Assembly: GCF_009806985.1 (NCBI RefSeq)
Contig: NZ_WUAX01000006.1
Location: 122,184-186,183, forward strand
DNA length: 64,000 bases
Reading direction: 5' to 3'
Origin: Halorubrum sp. JWXQ-INN 858
GTDB lineage: Archaea > Halobacteriota > Halobacteria > Halobacteriales > Haloferacaceae
A program made the position numbers and the translations under genes. This document shows positions 1 to 7,960 of the stretch, piece after piece (position 1 is the stretch's first letter; each line of letters starts with the position of its first letter). Under the pieces are notes generated by a model. The model saw nothing but the letters and a program-made list of their open reading frames with translations, had not been told where the DNA came from and ran no database searches.

Positions 1-1632
1 CTCGGCGAGCAGGCCCTGGCGGCGGTCCAGGTCGGTCGCTCGCGACGCCTCCGCGAGCAGTTCGGTGACCCCACGCGGGTCCGGGTAGCCGCCGAGGACG
101 GCGTTGAACTCGGGGTCCCAGAACTGTCTCGTCGCCTCCGGCGACCGGGGGTACGTGTTCGTCCGGATCCCGGCGAGCATGTCGAACTCGCGCGCGTCGG
201 CGACGTTCGGCACCTGGAGGAACTCGCTCAGGAGGACGTCGAACGGGACCCCTTCGAGGTCGACGTCGACCCCGAGGTGGGTCTCGTACTCCTCGGCCAG
301 GAACCGGGCGGTCACCTCCACGTCGTCGACGCCGGTCGAGTAGGCGTACGTGAGCGACAGCTGCTCGCCGGTCGCCTCCTCGACGAGGACGTCGCCGTCG
401 TACGCGTAGCCGTCCGGGAGGGCGTCGGCCAGTTCCGCCCGGGCCCGGTCGGGGTCGAAGCCGACCCGGTCCACCTCGCTGTCGTCGTAGAACGACGACC
501 ACTCGGGCTGGTAGGTCGCCGCCGGCCGTGCCGCCCCGTGGAGGACGTCGTCGACGATCGATCCGACGTCGGTCGCACGGGTGAACGCCCGGCGCACGGC
601 GGGGTCGTCCCACCCGTCCCACGCCCCGTTGCCGCGGTGCTGATAGATGATCGACGAGACGTACGCCGACGGGACGTCGACGACTTGGACCCCGTCCATG
701 GCGGCGAACTCGTCTCGCCGGCGGGCGGGGACGTGGGTCGTCGTGACCTCGCCGGTCTGGAGCGCCGACAGGCGGGTCGACTCCTCGCGGATCACCCGGA
801 ACTCGAACGCGTCGAAGTACGGGAGGTCCGCGGCCTCCTCGTGGCTCCGGCGGTAGTAGTCGCCGTTCCGGACCGTGAGCATGCGCGCTTCCGGTTCGAT
901 GGTGTCGACCGTGTACGCCCCGAGGTTCCCCGCGTACGAGAGCGACTGCACCGCGTCGTCCTCGTCGAGGCCGTCCCCGTCCCGGTCCTCGACGTACGGC
1001 TCGAGGAGTTCCCTCGGCATGAACGCCTGAAACGCCCAGAGAACAGGTTCGAGGACGAACCCCGGGTTCGGCTCGGGGAACCGGACCGCGAACGTGGACT
1101 CCCCGGTCGCTTCGACCTCGACGTCGACCGATTCGGTCTCGCCAGCCGGCGTCGTCCGCCAGTCGCCGACGTTCGACGCGGCCGCCCAGTTGTCTTCCCC
1201 GAGGATCACCTCGTTGATCGAGTAGACGACGTCCTCGGCCGTGAAGCGTCCGTACGGGTCGCTCCAGGCGGCGTGTTCCGTGAGCGCGAACGCGTACTCG
1301 GTGAAGTCGTCGTTCACCTCGTAGTCGCGGACGAGCCGGGCCGAGAGGTTGTCGTCGTCGTCGAGCTCGTACAGGGGGTCTTTCACCCGGGCGACGCGGT
1401 CGGCCGAGGTCTGATCGACGATCCGGAAGACGTTGTAACTCGACACGTCCGTCGACTGCGTCTCGACCCACGTCCCGCGGCCCTCGCCCTCGCCGCCGTG
1501 GTCGTCACCGTCTCCCTCGTTGCCGTCACCGTCCTCTCCGGTACAGCCGGCGATCGCGGTGGCTCCCCCCGTCGCGACGGCCGTGAGGACCGCTCGGCGG
1601 GACGGTCCCCGACCATCGGTTCGCTGTGACAC
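1..1632 (-). CDS. ABC transporter substrate-binding lipoprotein, peptide/nickel (SBP_bac_5) family, partial
   Basis: The reading frame stays open to the left edge, so the C-terminus is missing; about 544 codons are present. Translation from GTG at 1632 gives a twin-arginine leader (SRRAVLTAVATGG) ending in a lipobox (IAGC), so the mature protein should be a Tat-exported, lipid-anchored protein on the outer face of the membrane. A Gly/Glu/Asp linker follows. The body has the pattern of dipeptide/oligopeptide-binding proteins: DPLYELDDDD, a LVRDYEV stretch, AAWSDPYGRFTAEDVVYS, and later VRRAFTRATD. A TATA-like TTTATTAC lies 26 bases upstream of the GTG, consistent with a leaderless transcript. 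The permease genes would be expected beyond the edge. The ligand cannot be told from sequence. Confidence 0.9.
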   Translation of the reverse strand, partial: MSQRTDGRGPSRRAVLTAVATGGATAIAGCTGEDGDGNEGDGDDHGGEGEGRGTWVETQSTDVSSYNVFRIVDQTSADRVARVKDPLYELDDDDNLSARLVRDYEVNDDFTEYAFALTEHAAWSDPYGRFTAEDVVYSINEVILGEDNWAAASNVGDWRTTPAGETESVDVEVEATGESTFAVRFPEPNPGFVLEPVLWAFQAFMPRELLEPYVEDRDGDGLDEDDAVQSLSYAGNLGAYTVDTIEPEARMLTVRNGDYYRRSHEEAADLPYFDAFEFRVIREESTRLSALQTGEVTTTHVPARRRDEFAAMDGVQVVDVPSAYVSSIIYQHRGNGAWDGWDDPAVRRAFTRATDVGSIVDDVLHGAARPAATYQPEWSSFYDDSEVDRVGFDPDRARAELADALPDGYAYDGDVLVEEATGEQLSLTYAYSTGVDDVEVTARFLAEEYETHLGVDVDLEGVPFDVLLSEFLQVPNVADAREFDMLAGIRTNTYPRSPEATRQFWDPEFNAVLGGYPDPRGVTELLAEASRATDLDRRQGLLAE

Positions 1633-2023
1633 ACTTCGACGTTGGCGATCCGCGTAATAAACCTTTCCGGGATCTTACGTGTGGGGGTTCGGACGGCCCC
1701 GACGTCGGCGGAGGTGTGCGCCTTCTCGACCGGAACGGTGGCGGATATCGGACGCAAGAGGCGGCGTGTCGACGGTCGGTCGGAAACGGTCGCTTCCACC
1801 ACGAGCCCGGTGCTGTTCGTTCGAAAATGATTTCTCGGCTACACATTCCACTACATATCCGGCTACACATGAGGGAACGTGCCCACGCACTCGAGCGGGG
1901 CATCGGACGTGGAGCGGGTCGAGATGCGACATCGACGTCGCCCGCGCCGAACGACCGACGCTATCGCTCTGATGGGTGAGCGTTCGAAAAAGCCGATACA
2001 CCTGGAAACGTCAGTACTGTCGG
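1633..2023. other. Intergenic region without recognised gene
   Basis: This 391-base gap between the substrate-binding protein and the cold-shock gene holds the minus-strand TATA box at 1654-1661, a run of five A at 1987-1991 that would be a U-run after the cold-shock gene, and a short direct repeat CGGCTACACAT at 1837-1847 and 1860-1870. Open frames here are Arg/Pro-rich and look like non-coding GC-rich artefacts. Confidence 0.6.
1654..1661 (-). promoter_or_regulatory. TATA box for the substrate-binding protein gene
   Basis: TTTATTAC on the minus strand, centred about 26 bases upstream of GTG 1632. This is the normal haloarchaeal spacing for a leaderless mRNA and supports that GTG as the start. 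Confidence 0.55.
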
Positions 2024-2218
2024 TTACAGACGGGTGACGTTGGTCGCGCGCGGGCCCTTGTCGGCCTGCTCGATGTCGAACTCGACCTCCTGCCCCTCCT
2101 CGAGGTCCGGGCCGCCGACGTCTTCCATGTGGAAGAACACGTCCTCGTCCGCGTCGTCAGTCGTAATGAAACCGTAGCCGCCAGTGTCGTTGAAGAAGTC
2201 AACTTCGCCTTTCGCCAT
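2024..2218 (-). CDS. cspA: Cold-shock domain protein, CspA family
   Basis: A 64-residue single cold-shock (OB-fold) domain, the usual length for the family. RNP1-like GYGFITTDD and RNP2-like DVFFHMEDV are both visible; these bind single-stranded RNA or DNA. The protein is acidic, as expected in a high-salt cytoplasm. It probably acts as an RNA chaperone. A strong minus-strand TATA box (CTTTTAAG) lies about 30 bases upstream of the ATG, and a U-run follows the stop. Confidence 0.95.
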   Translation of the reverse strand: MAKGEVDFFNDTGGYGFITTDDADEDVFFHMEDVGGPDLEEGQEVEFDIEQADKGPRATNVTRL

Positions 2219-2243
2219 TGCATCCGTATGAGCGAGTTACCCA

Positions 2244-2251
2244 CTTAAAAG
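2244..2251 (-). promoter_or_regulatory. TATA box for cspA
   Basis: CTTTTAAG on the minus strand, about 30 bases upstream of the cspA ATG at 2218. Confidence 0.65.
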
Positions 2252-2305
2252 ACTTCCGTGAGAGTCATCGAATGGGGATTGTTAGCATCAATCTCACATC
2301 GGATC

Positions 2306-2385
2306 CGGACCGGCGCGTCACTTCCCGGACCGGCGCGTCACTTCCCGGACCGGCGCGTCGCTCCCCAGACTAGCGCGTCGCTCCT
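2306..2385. repeat. Tandem 20-bp repeat, about 4 units
   Basis: The unit CTTCCCGGACCGGCGCGTCA recurs with exact 20-base spacing: a partial copy ending at 2320, copies 2321-2340 and 2341-2360, then a degenerate copy 2361-2380. Decay is seen towards the sdhC side. It lies between the two divergent promoters. Confidence 0.8.
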
Positions 2386-2500
2386 TCCAGCCGAGACACG
2401 TCGTACCCGCGGGCGGCCAGACAAGGTATCCCGATGGATCGCTCCGCCGGATCGGCCCGGATCGCCCGGTCGAACGGTCCCGGCGTCCGCCGCGTTAGAA

Positions 2501-2510
2501 ACTACTATAC
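2501..2510 (+). promoter_or_regulatory. Putative TATA box for the sdhCDBA operon
   Basis: ACTACTATAC is the most AT-rich stretch before sdhC and sits about 30 bases upstream of ATG 2536, which would give a leaderless or nearly leaderless operon mRNA. Confidence 0.5.
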
Positions 2511-2535
2511 GACCCCGGGACCGAGCCACCTACGT

Positions 2536-2961
2536 ATGAGTCAGTCGTACAATCGGGGCCTCATCGAGGACTTCGGCCGGTGGCGGGAGTTCTCGGCGGG
2601 GATGTGGGCGTGGATCTTCCACAAGTTTACCGGCTGGGTACTTGTGGGCTACCTCTTCACCCATATCGCCGTGTTGAGCACCGCGATTCCGGCGGCGGGT
2701 GCCGAGGAGGCCGTGTTGCAGGCCGGCGACGACGTCTACACCCAGACGATCGTCACGCTCGAGGAGCTGCTGTTGGTTCGCATCCTCGAGGTCGGGCTGC
2801 TCGCGGTGGCGGTGTTCCACATGCTGAACGGGACCCGCCTCCTCCTCGTCGACCTCGGTATCGGGCTTGAATCACAGGACAAGAGCTTCTACGCGTCGTT
2901 GGTCCTGACGGGAGCGATCACCGTCGCGTCCGTCCCGACGTTCATCGCGGGGGCGTTCTGA
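2536..2961 (+). CDS. sdhC: Succinate dehydrogenase cytochrome b subunit SdhC
   Basis: A 141-residue membrane anchor subunit of respiratory complex II. It has three hydrophobic segments, and His residues in FTHIAVL and VFHMLNGTR are good candidates for haem b ligands. The HKFTG stretch near residue 30 resembles the quinone-site motif of the family. ATG 2536 is preferred over upstream frame extensions because a TATA-like element lies about 30 bases before it and the upstream extension lacks conservation-like sequence. It is the first gene of sdhCDBA; sdhD starts one base after its stop. Confidence 0.93.
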   Translation: MSQSYNRGLIEDFGRWREFSAGMWAWIFHKFTGWVLVGYLFTHIAVLSTAIPAAGAEEAVLQAGDDVYTQTIVTLEELLLVRILEVGLLAVAVFHMLNGTRLLLVDLGIGLESQDKSFYASLVLTGAITVASVPTFIAGAF

Positions 2962-2962
2962 G

Positions 2963-3334
2963 ATGGCGGAACGCTACTCTTCGTTCTCGTCGGGCGGCAA
3001 CATGTGGCTGCTCCAGCGACTCACGGCGGCGTTCCTGATAGTCGTCCTGGCGTTCCACTTCTTCCTGCTCCACTTCGTCCACCACGCGGACGAGGTGTCG
3101 TTCCTGATGAGCGCCGGCCGGATGGAGACGCTGAGCTACTACTCGCTGATGGTGTTGTTCCTGCTGACGGCGACGTTCCACGGAGTCAACGGCGTGTACA
3201 ACGCCCTGATCAACCAGGGGCTCACGGGGACGAAACGCACCGTCGTCAAGTGGACCCTGATCGTCGCGAGCGTCGTGTTGATCGTCCAGGGGATCCGCAC
3301 CGCGAACGCCTGGGCCGGCATCGGGCTCTTCTGA
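2963..3334 (+). CDS. sdhD: Succinate dehydrogenase membrane anchor subunit SdhD
   Basis: A 123-residue protein with three predicted transmembrane helices, the second membrane anchor of complex II. Histidines in LAFHFFLLHFVHH and in the second helix (ATFHGVNGVYNAL) are placed for haem or quinone binding; the HGVNG pattern resembles the HMLNG pattern of SdhC, as expected of paralogous anchors. The ATG follows the sdhC stop by one base and sdhB follows two bases after its stop, so translation of the three is probably coupled. Confidence 0.92.
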   Translation: MAERYSSFSSGGNMWLLQRLTAAFLIVVLAFHFFLLHFVHHADEVSFLMSAGRMETLSYYSLMVLFLLTATFHGVNGVYNALINQGLTGTKRTVVKWTLIVASVVLIVQGIRTANAWAGIGLF

Positions 3335-3336
3335 CC

Positions 3337-4233
3337 ATGAGCACGCAAGTACCCAAACAGACCGACGAATCGAGCGAGAACGCGACGGACGCGGAGACGA
3401 CGGTTCCCTCGAAAGGCGACGCCCGCCGCGAGGAGAAGCGTCGCCGAGCCGCGGAACGCCGCGAAGAACGACAGGCCGAGGAGGCCGAGCGCGCCGCGGC
3501 CGCCGAGGACACGGTCGAGCTGAAGGTGTTCCGATACGACCCCGAAGTCGAGGGGAAACAGGAGCCGCGGTTCGACACCTTCCACGTGCCGTTCGAGAAG
3601 GGGATGACCGTTCTCGACGCACTGATGTACTCCCGGGACACGTACGACTCCTCGCTCACGTTCCGGCACTCGTGCCGGCAGGCGATCTGCGGGTCGGACG
3701 CGATGTTCGTCAACGGGACCCAACACCTCGCGTGTAAGACCCAGATCTCCGAGCTGTCGGAGCCGATCCGGGTTGAGCCGCTTCCGCACGCCGAGGTGAC
3801 GAAGGACCTCGTCGTCGACATGGAGCACTTCTACGACCAGATGCACGCGGTCGAGCCGTACTTCCAGACCAACGAGCTGCCCGACGGCGAGCTCGACGAG
3901 CAGCGCCAGACGCGGGAGAACCGCGAGAAAGTGAAGATGTCCACGCGGTGTATCTGGTGTGCCGCGTGTATGTCCTCGTGTAACATCGCCGCCGGCGACA
4001 ACGAGTACCTCGGCCCCGCCGCGATCAACAAGGCGTACCGGTTCGCGATGGACGAGCGCGAGGGCGAGGAGATCAAACAGAAACGCCTGGAGATCATCGA
4101 GCAGGAACACGGCGTCTGGCGGTGTCAGACCCAGTTCTCCTGTACGGTGGTGTGTCCGAAGGACATCCCCCTCACCGAGCACATCCAGGAGCTGAAGCGC
4201 GAGGCGGTCAAGAGCAACCTGAAGTTCTGGTAG
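3337..4233 (+). CDS. sdhB: Succinate dehydrogenase iron-sulfur subunit SdhB
   Basis: A 298-residue electron-transfer subunit. The first ~57 residues are a highly charged Arg/Glu-rich extension not found in bacterial SdhB. The [2Fe-2S] site has Cys113 and Cys118 in CRQAICGSD, Asp121, and the Cys of LACKT; the Asp replaces one Cys exactly as in E. coli SdhB. By the family pattern, the [4Fe-4S] ligands are Cys205, 208, 211 (CIWCAAC) and Cys273, and the [3Fe-4S] ligands are Cys215, 263 and 269 (CQTQFSCTVVCPKDI). ATG 3337 lies two bases after sdhD. It carries electrons from SdhA to the membrane quinone site. Confidence 0.96.
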   Translation: MSTQVPKQTDESSENATDAETTVPSKGDARREEKRRRAAERREERQAEEAERAAAAEDTVELKVFRYDPEVEGKQEPRFDTFHVPFEKGMTVLDALMYSRDTYDSSLTFRHSCRQAICGSDAMFVNGTQHLACKTQISELSEPIRVEPLPHAEVTKDLVVDMEHFYDQMHAVEPYFQTNELPDGELDEQRQTRENREKVKMSTRCIWCAACMSSCNIAAGDNEYLGPAAINKAYRFAMDEREGEEIKQKRLEIIEQEHGVWRCQTQFSCTVVCPKDIPLTEHIQELKREAVKSNLKFW

Positions 4234-4287
4234 TCCCGGAGACACCCTCAAGGACATCCAGACCCAACCACACACTATACAGCAATC

Positions 4288-6117
4288 ATGTACGAACACG
4301 ACGTAATCGTAGTCGGCGCGGGCGGGGCCGGCCTCCGCGCGGCGATCGCGGCACAGGAGGCCGGAGCCGACGTAGCGATGGTCACGAAGCTCCATCCGGT
4401 CCGCTCGCACACGGGCGCGGCGGAGGGCGGGATCAACGCCGCGCTCCGCGACGGCGACTCGTGGGAGGACCACGCGTACGACACGATGAAGGGGTCCGAC
4501 TACCTCGGGGACGCTCCCGCGGTGGAGGCCCTCTGTAAGGAGAGCCCCGAGGAGGTCATCACGCTCGAACACTGGGGGATGCCGTTTTCCCGCGAGGAGG
4601 ACGGTCGCGTCTCCCAGCGCCCGTTCGGCGGCCTCTCGTTCCCGCGAACGACGTACGCGGGCGCGGAAACCGGCCACCAGATGCTCCACACGATGTACGA
4701 GCAGGTGGTCAAACGGGGGATCCAGGTGTACGACGAGTGGCACGTGATGGACCTCGCGGTCAGCGACGAGGAGGATCCCTCCGAACGGACCTGCCACGGC
4801 GTCGTCGCCTACGACATCCAGAGCGGCGAGATCAGCGGCTTCCGTGCCACGGGAGGCGTCATCCTCGCGACCGGCGGCATGGGCCAGGTGTTCGACCACA
4901 CCACCAACGCGGTCGCGAACACCGGCGACGGCGTCGCGATGGCGTACCGTGCGGGCGTCCCGATGGAGGACATGGAGTTCATCCAGTTCCACCCGACGAC
5001 GCTCCCCTCGACCGGCGTGCTCATCTCCGAGGGCGTCCGCGGCGAGGGCGGGATCCTCTACAACGCGGAGGGGGAACGCTTCATGTTCGAGCACGGCTAC
5101 GCCAACAACGACGGCGAGCTCGCCTCCCGCGACGTCGTCTCCCGCGCCGAGTTGACCGAAGTCAACGAGGGACGGGGGATCGAAGACGAGTACGTCCACC
5201 TCGACATGCGGCACTTGGGCGAGGAGCGCATCATCGACCGCCTGGAGAACATCCTGCACCTCGCGGAGGACTTCGAGGGCGCTGACGGGCTCACGGAGCC
5301 GATGCCGGTCAAACCCGGACAGCACTACGCGATGGGCGGCATCGAGACCGACGAGCACGGCGCGACGTGCATCGACGGGTTGTACGCGGCCGGCGAGTGC
5401 GCCTGCGCGTCCGTTCACGGCGCGAACCGCCTCGGCGGCAACGCCCTCCCGGAGCTCATCGTCTTCGGGAAGCGCGCCGGCTACCACGCCGCCGGCAAGG
5501 ACCTCGGCGAGGCGGAGATCCCGACCGGGAAGACCGGCGACTACGAGGTCGCCGACTACGAGTTCGAGGTCGAACTCGGCGAGGTCGCCGGGAGCGACCC
5601 GGCGGCCGCCGACGGCGGCGCGGTGGCGACCGACGGCGACGCGGTGTTGTCGGCGACCGTCGAGCGACAGCGGGAGTTCGTCGAGACGCTCATGGCCCGC
5701 GAGGGGCGGAACCACGCGGAGATCCGCTCGCGAGTCCAGCGCACGATGACGGACAACGTCAACGTGTTCCGCGCGGAGCCCGGCCTGAAGGAGGCACTGG
5801 TCGATCTCCGTGAGGCGCGCGAGGCGTACCAGGACGTCGCCGTCTCGGACCCCTCCCGGACGTTCAACACGGACCTCATCCACACGATGGAGACGCGGAA
5901 CGTCCTCGACATCGCGGAGGCGCTCACGATGGGCGCGCTCGCGCGCAACGAGTTCCGCGGGGCCCACTGGCGACAGGAGAACCAGATCCGCGACGACGAG
6001 AACTGGTTGAAACACACGCTCGTCTCGTGGAACGACGGCGAGCCGGAACTCTGGTACAAGCCCACGATCCTCGAGGGCGAGAACAAGACGTACGAGCCGA
6101 AGGTCCGGTCGTACTGA
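4288..6117 (+). CDS. sdhA: Succinate dehydrogenase flavoprotein subunit SdhA
   Basis: A 609-residue catalytic subunit that oxidises succinate to fumarate in the TCA cycle and respiratory chain. The N-terminal Rossmann motif VVGAGGAGLRAA binds FAD, and His41 in RSHTGAAEGG is the expected site of covalent FAD attachment. The capping-domain and active-site sequences HPTTLP and HGANRLGGNALPELIVFG are intact. Length is normal for the family. A 54-base gap separates it from sdhB, the only sizeable gap in the operon; ACTATAC at about 4271 is too close to the ATG to be its own standard promoter. Confidence 0.97.
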   Translation: MYEHDVIVVGAGGAGLRAAIAAQEAGADVAMVTKLHPVRSHTGAAEGGINAALRDGDSWEDHAYDTMKGSDYLGDAPAVEALCKESPEEVITLEHWGMPFSREEDGRVSQRPFGGLSFPRTTYAGAETGHQMLHTMYEQVVKRGIQVYDEWHVMDLAVSDEEDPSERTCHGVVAYDIQSGEISGFRATGGVILATGGMGQVFDHTTNAVANTGDGVAMAYRAGVPMEDMEFIQFHPTTLPSTGVLISEGVRGEGGILYNAEGERFMFEHGYANNDGELASRDVVSRAELTEVNEGRGIEDEYVHLDMRHLGEERIIDRLENILHLAEDFEGADGLTEPMPVKPGQHYAMGGIETDEHGATCIDGLYAAGECACASVHGANRLGGNALPELIVFGKRAGYHAAGKDLGEAEIPTGKTGDYEVADYEFEVELGEVAGSDPAAADGGAVATDGDAVLSATVERQREFVETLMAREGRNHAEIRSRVQRTMTDNVNVFRAEPGLKEALVDLREAREAYQDVAVSDPSRTFNTDLIHTMETRNVLDIAEALTMGALARNEFRGAHWRQENQIRDDENWLKHTLVSWNDGEPELWYKPTILEGENKTYEPKVRSY

Positions 6118-6325
6118 CTGCATCGTTCGGGATCGATCACGGTTTTCTACCCGTCGACGGTCGAAGTCCAGCCGGGAACCGGCGCGATCGACGTACGCGT
6201 TCGAGGCGTCAGTGGGAGTGTTTCCCGTAGAAACGGCACGAGATACGCGGAGACGACCGATCAGCGTATTTCGACGATCGTTGAGTAGGGGGTTTATTAT
6301 CGTCGAACCGTTCTTGCCGAACGAG
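6118..6325. other. Intergenic region after sdhA
   Basis: A 208-base gap. A short GGTTTTC at about 6140 could end the sdh transcript, and the TATA box at 6293-6300 serves the next gene. No other feature is seen. Confidence 0.45.
6293..6300 (+). promoter_or_regulatory. TATA box for the winged-helix regulator gene
   Basis: TTTATTAT, 26-33 bases upstream of ATG 6326; it sets the start at 6326 and not at the further upstream in-frame codon. Confidence 0.65.
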
Positions 6326-6556
6326 ATGTTGAAAACAGAGACGGCACCCGCGGCGGCGACGCCGGCAATGCCGCCGGAACTGCGGTCTCCCCGCGCGAAG
6401 CTCGTGTACCTGTACCTGACGACGAACGACGGCGCGACCGTCGCCGAGATGGGCGATTCGCTCGGGATGAAGAAGATCTCGCTGTACAGCATCCTGAAAA
6501 CGCTGCGCAAACAGGACCTGATCGCCCGCCACGACGGGACGTACACGCTCGCGTGA
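6326..6556 (+). CDS. Small winged-helix transcriptional regulator
   Basis: A 76-residue protein that is essentially one winged helix-turn-helix domain: helix 1 in LRSPRAKLVYLYL, the HTH in TVAEMGDSLGMKKISLYSILKTLR, and a wing ending RHDGTYTLA. The fold class is MarR/TrmB-like; no effector domain is present, so a ligand is unlikely to be bound in a separate domain. The start at 6326 is chosen because TTTATTAT lies 26-33 bases upstream. It is a single gene between the sdh operon and a DNA-repair gene. Its targets are unknown. Confidence 0.85.
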   Translation: MLKTETAPAAATPAMPPELRSPRAKLVYLYLTTNDGATVAEMGDSLGMKKISLYSILKTLRKQDLIARHDGTYTLA

Positions 6557-6657
6557 GCCGCCGGTCGAGGAGCGTACCTGCCCGGCTTGCGTTGGCGACC
6601 ACCCGCCCCCGCGTCCGAAGGCGAGACGTTTAGGGCGTCGTGGCCCCATACGGGACC

Positions 6658-7293
6658 GTGGACGCCCACCAACACGAGTTCGAGAACCCGTTCGCGATGG
6701 ACGCCGACTGTGAGAACTGCCCCGAGCTGTGCGGCCCCCGCGAGCGGGTCGTCCACGGCTACGGCGACGTCGGCGCGGAGTTCCTCGTGGTCGGCACGTC
6801 GCCCACGGCTGCCGCCGAACGACACGGAATCCCCTTCACCGGTCCGGGCGGCGGCGAGCGCATCCAGGCGGTGTTCGGCGAGCTCGGGTTCGTCCGATCG
6901 CCGCCCGACGCCGCGGAGCCGGACGTCCAGAACGTGTTTTTCACCAACCTGACGCGCTGTCGACACCCCGATCGCGAGCCGACGGACCGGGAGATCGAGA
7001 CCTGTGAACCCTTCTTGAACGCGGAGATCCGGATGATAAACCCGCAGATACTCGTCCCCGTCGGCGAGCGACCGCTCCGGGCGCTGGCCGTCGAGTACAC
7101 GACCCGGCGGCCGGAGTCGTTCGACGTCGAGGCGGAGCACGCGACGACGATCCGCGGGCGCGGGTTCGAGATCGTGCCGATGGTCGCGCCCGACGACCTG
7201 ACCGACGAGCGGGCGGCCGCCTTCGTCGACCACATGCACGAAAACGTGTTGAGCCGCGACTATCGACAGACGAAGGGGCGGCAGAGCCGGTAG
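6658..7293 (+). CDS. Uracil-DNA glycosylase superfamily protein, family-4-like, divergent
   Basis: About 211 residues from GTG 6658 (a GTG at 6640 is also possible). Cysteines in CENCPELC, TRCRHP and ETCEPF fit the [4Fe-4S] pattern of family 4 uracil-DNA glycosylases, and the LVVGTSP and GPGGGERIQ stretches match the position of motif 1. However, the usual GEAPG motif and the catalytic acidic residue are not evident, and the second active-site motif (HPS in the family) is replaced by VPMVAPD. Removal of uracil from DNA is therefore possible but not assured. TTTAGG about 26 bases upstream supports the GTG at 6658. It converges on the UPF0179 gene. Confidence 0.82.
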   Translation: MDAHQHEFENPFAMDADCENCPELCGPRERVVHGYGDVGAEFLVVGTSPTAAAERHGIPFTGPGGGERIQAVFGELGFVRSPPDAAEPDVQNVFFTNLTRCRHPDREPTDREIETCEPFLNAEIRMINPQILVPVGERPLRALAVEYTTRRPESFDVEAEHATTIRGRGFEIVPMVAPDDLTDERAAAFVDHMHENVLSRDYRQTKGRQSR

Positions 7294-7313
7294 CGGCCGC
7301 GGCGTTCCGAGTT

Positions 7314-7772
7314 CTACCGCTGCCGCTCCCGTTCGGCCCTGAACTTCACCAGCGTCAGGTCACGTCCCAGGGGGCAGTGGTCGTGCGGCGGGTCGCCCAA
7401 CACCTGGTCGATGACGCGCTCGTCCCCGAAGTCGGCACCGTCCGGCACGCAGTACTGGTGGCTCGGGCAGTCCGTGTGCGGGCAGGGACCGGCGAGCGAG
7501 GCTTTGCTGCCGGCGTACGCCCGTTTGGAGGGGACGTTCGCGGGCACGGGGGCGGGCTCGACCTCGACGGCGCGGACGCCGGCGTCGTGGACGGCACAGT
7601 CGAGCGTCTGTGCGTTCTCCCGGATCCCGGTGATCCGGTAGCGGGTCCCTTCCGAGAGGTTGAGACACTGTCCCCGATAGGGACAGCCCGCACAGTCGGG
7701 CGACTCGCCGTCGTAGACGAACTCCCGCCCGACGTCCGCGAGCCGACTGCCGATGAGCGTGACCGTGGTCAT
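7314..7772 (-). CDS. UPF0179 family protein
   Basis: A 152-residue archaeal protein of unknown function that I recognise as UPF0179 from its start (TLIGSRLADVGREFVYDG), a run of cysteines (CAGCPYRGQC, PCPHTDCPSHQYC) and the closing HDHCPLGRDLTLVKF. The many paired Cys suggest a metal or Fe-S site; this is inference. The start at 7772 gives the family length. It converges with the glycosylase gene, and its upstream region faces tmcA. Confidence 0.93.
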   Translation of the reverse strand: MTTVTLIGSRLADVGREFVYDGESPDCAGCPYRGQCLNLSEGTRYRITGIRENAQTLDCAVHDAGVRAVEVEPAPVPANVPSKRAYAGSKASLAGPCPHTDCPSHQYCVPDGADFGDERVIDQVLGDPPHDHCPLGRDLTLVKFRAERERQR

Positions 7773-7832
7773 GCCGCAGTCGAGGACCCCCGAAGCCGTA
7801 AGCCTCCCGCCTTCGATCGTGGTCGCGGCCGC

Positions 7833-7886
7833 GGAACGCAGATCTGCCCGCGCGACCACGGAACGCAGATCTGCCCGCGCGGCCAC
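7833..7886. repeat. 27-bp direct repeat, two tandem copies
   Basis: The unit GGAACGCAGATCTGCCCGCG plus 7 bases occurs at 7833-7859 and 7860-7886 with one mismatch. It lies in the divergent promoter region between UPF0179 and tmcA and contains a BglII-like AGATCT palindrome in each copy. Confidence 0.8.
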
Positions 7887-7960
7887 GGAAAGACGACGGT
7901 GATCACGGAGCGGCCGGACAGAGGGGAAGACACATCCCCGCCCCCGATAACCCCGGAACA

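Larger units (their letters stand above)
2219..2535. other. Divergent promoter region cspA / sdhC
   Basis: This 317-base gap contains the cspA TATA box (2244-2251), a tandem 20-bp repeat array (2306-2385) and the sdhC TATA-like element (2501-2510). No convincing gene is seen in it. Confidence 0.6.

Noticed and set aside
3139..7239. A 1,366-codon open frame antisense to sdhB, sdhA and the glycosylase gene
   Set aside because: It is a shadow of strong G/C third positions in the real genes; its translation is Arg/Val/Leu-rich without any family motif, while the opposite strand carries complete sdh genes.
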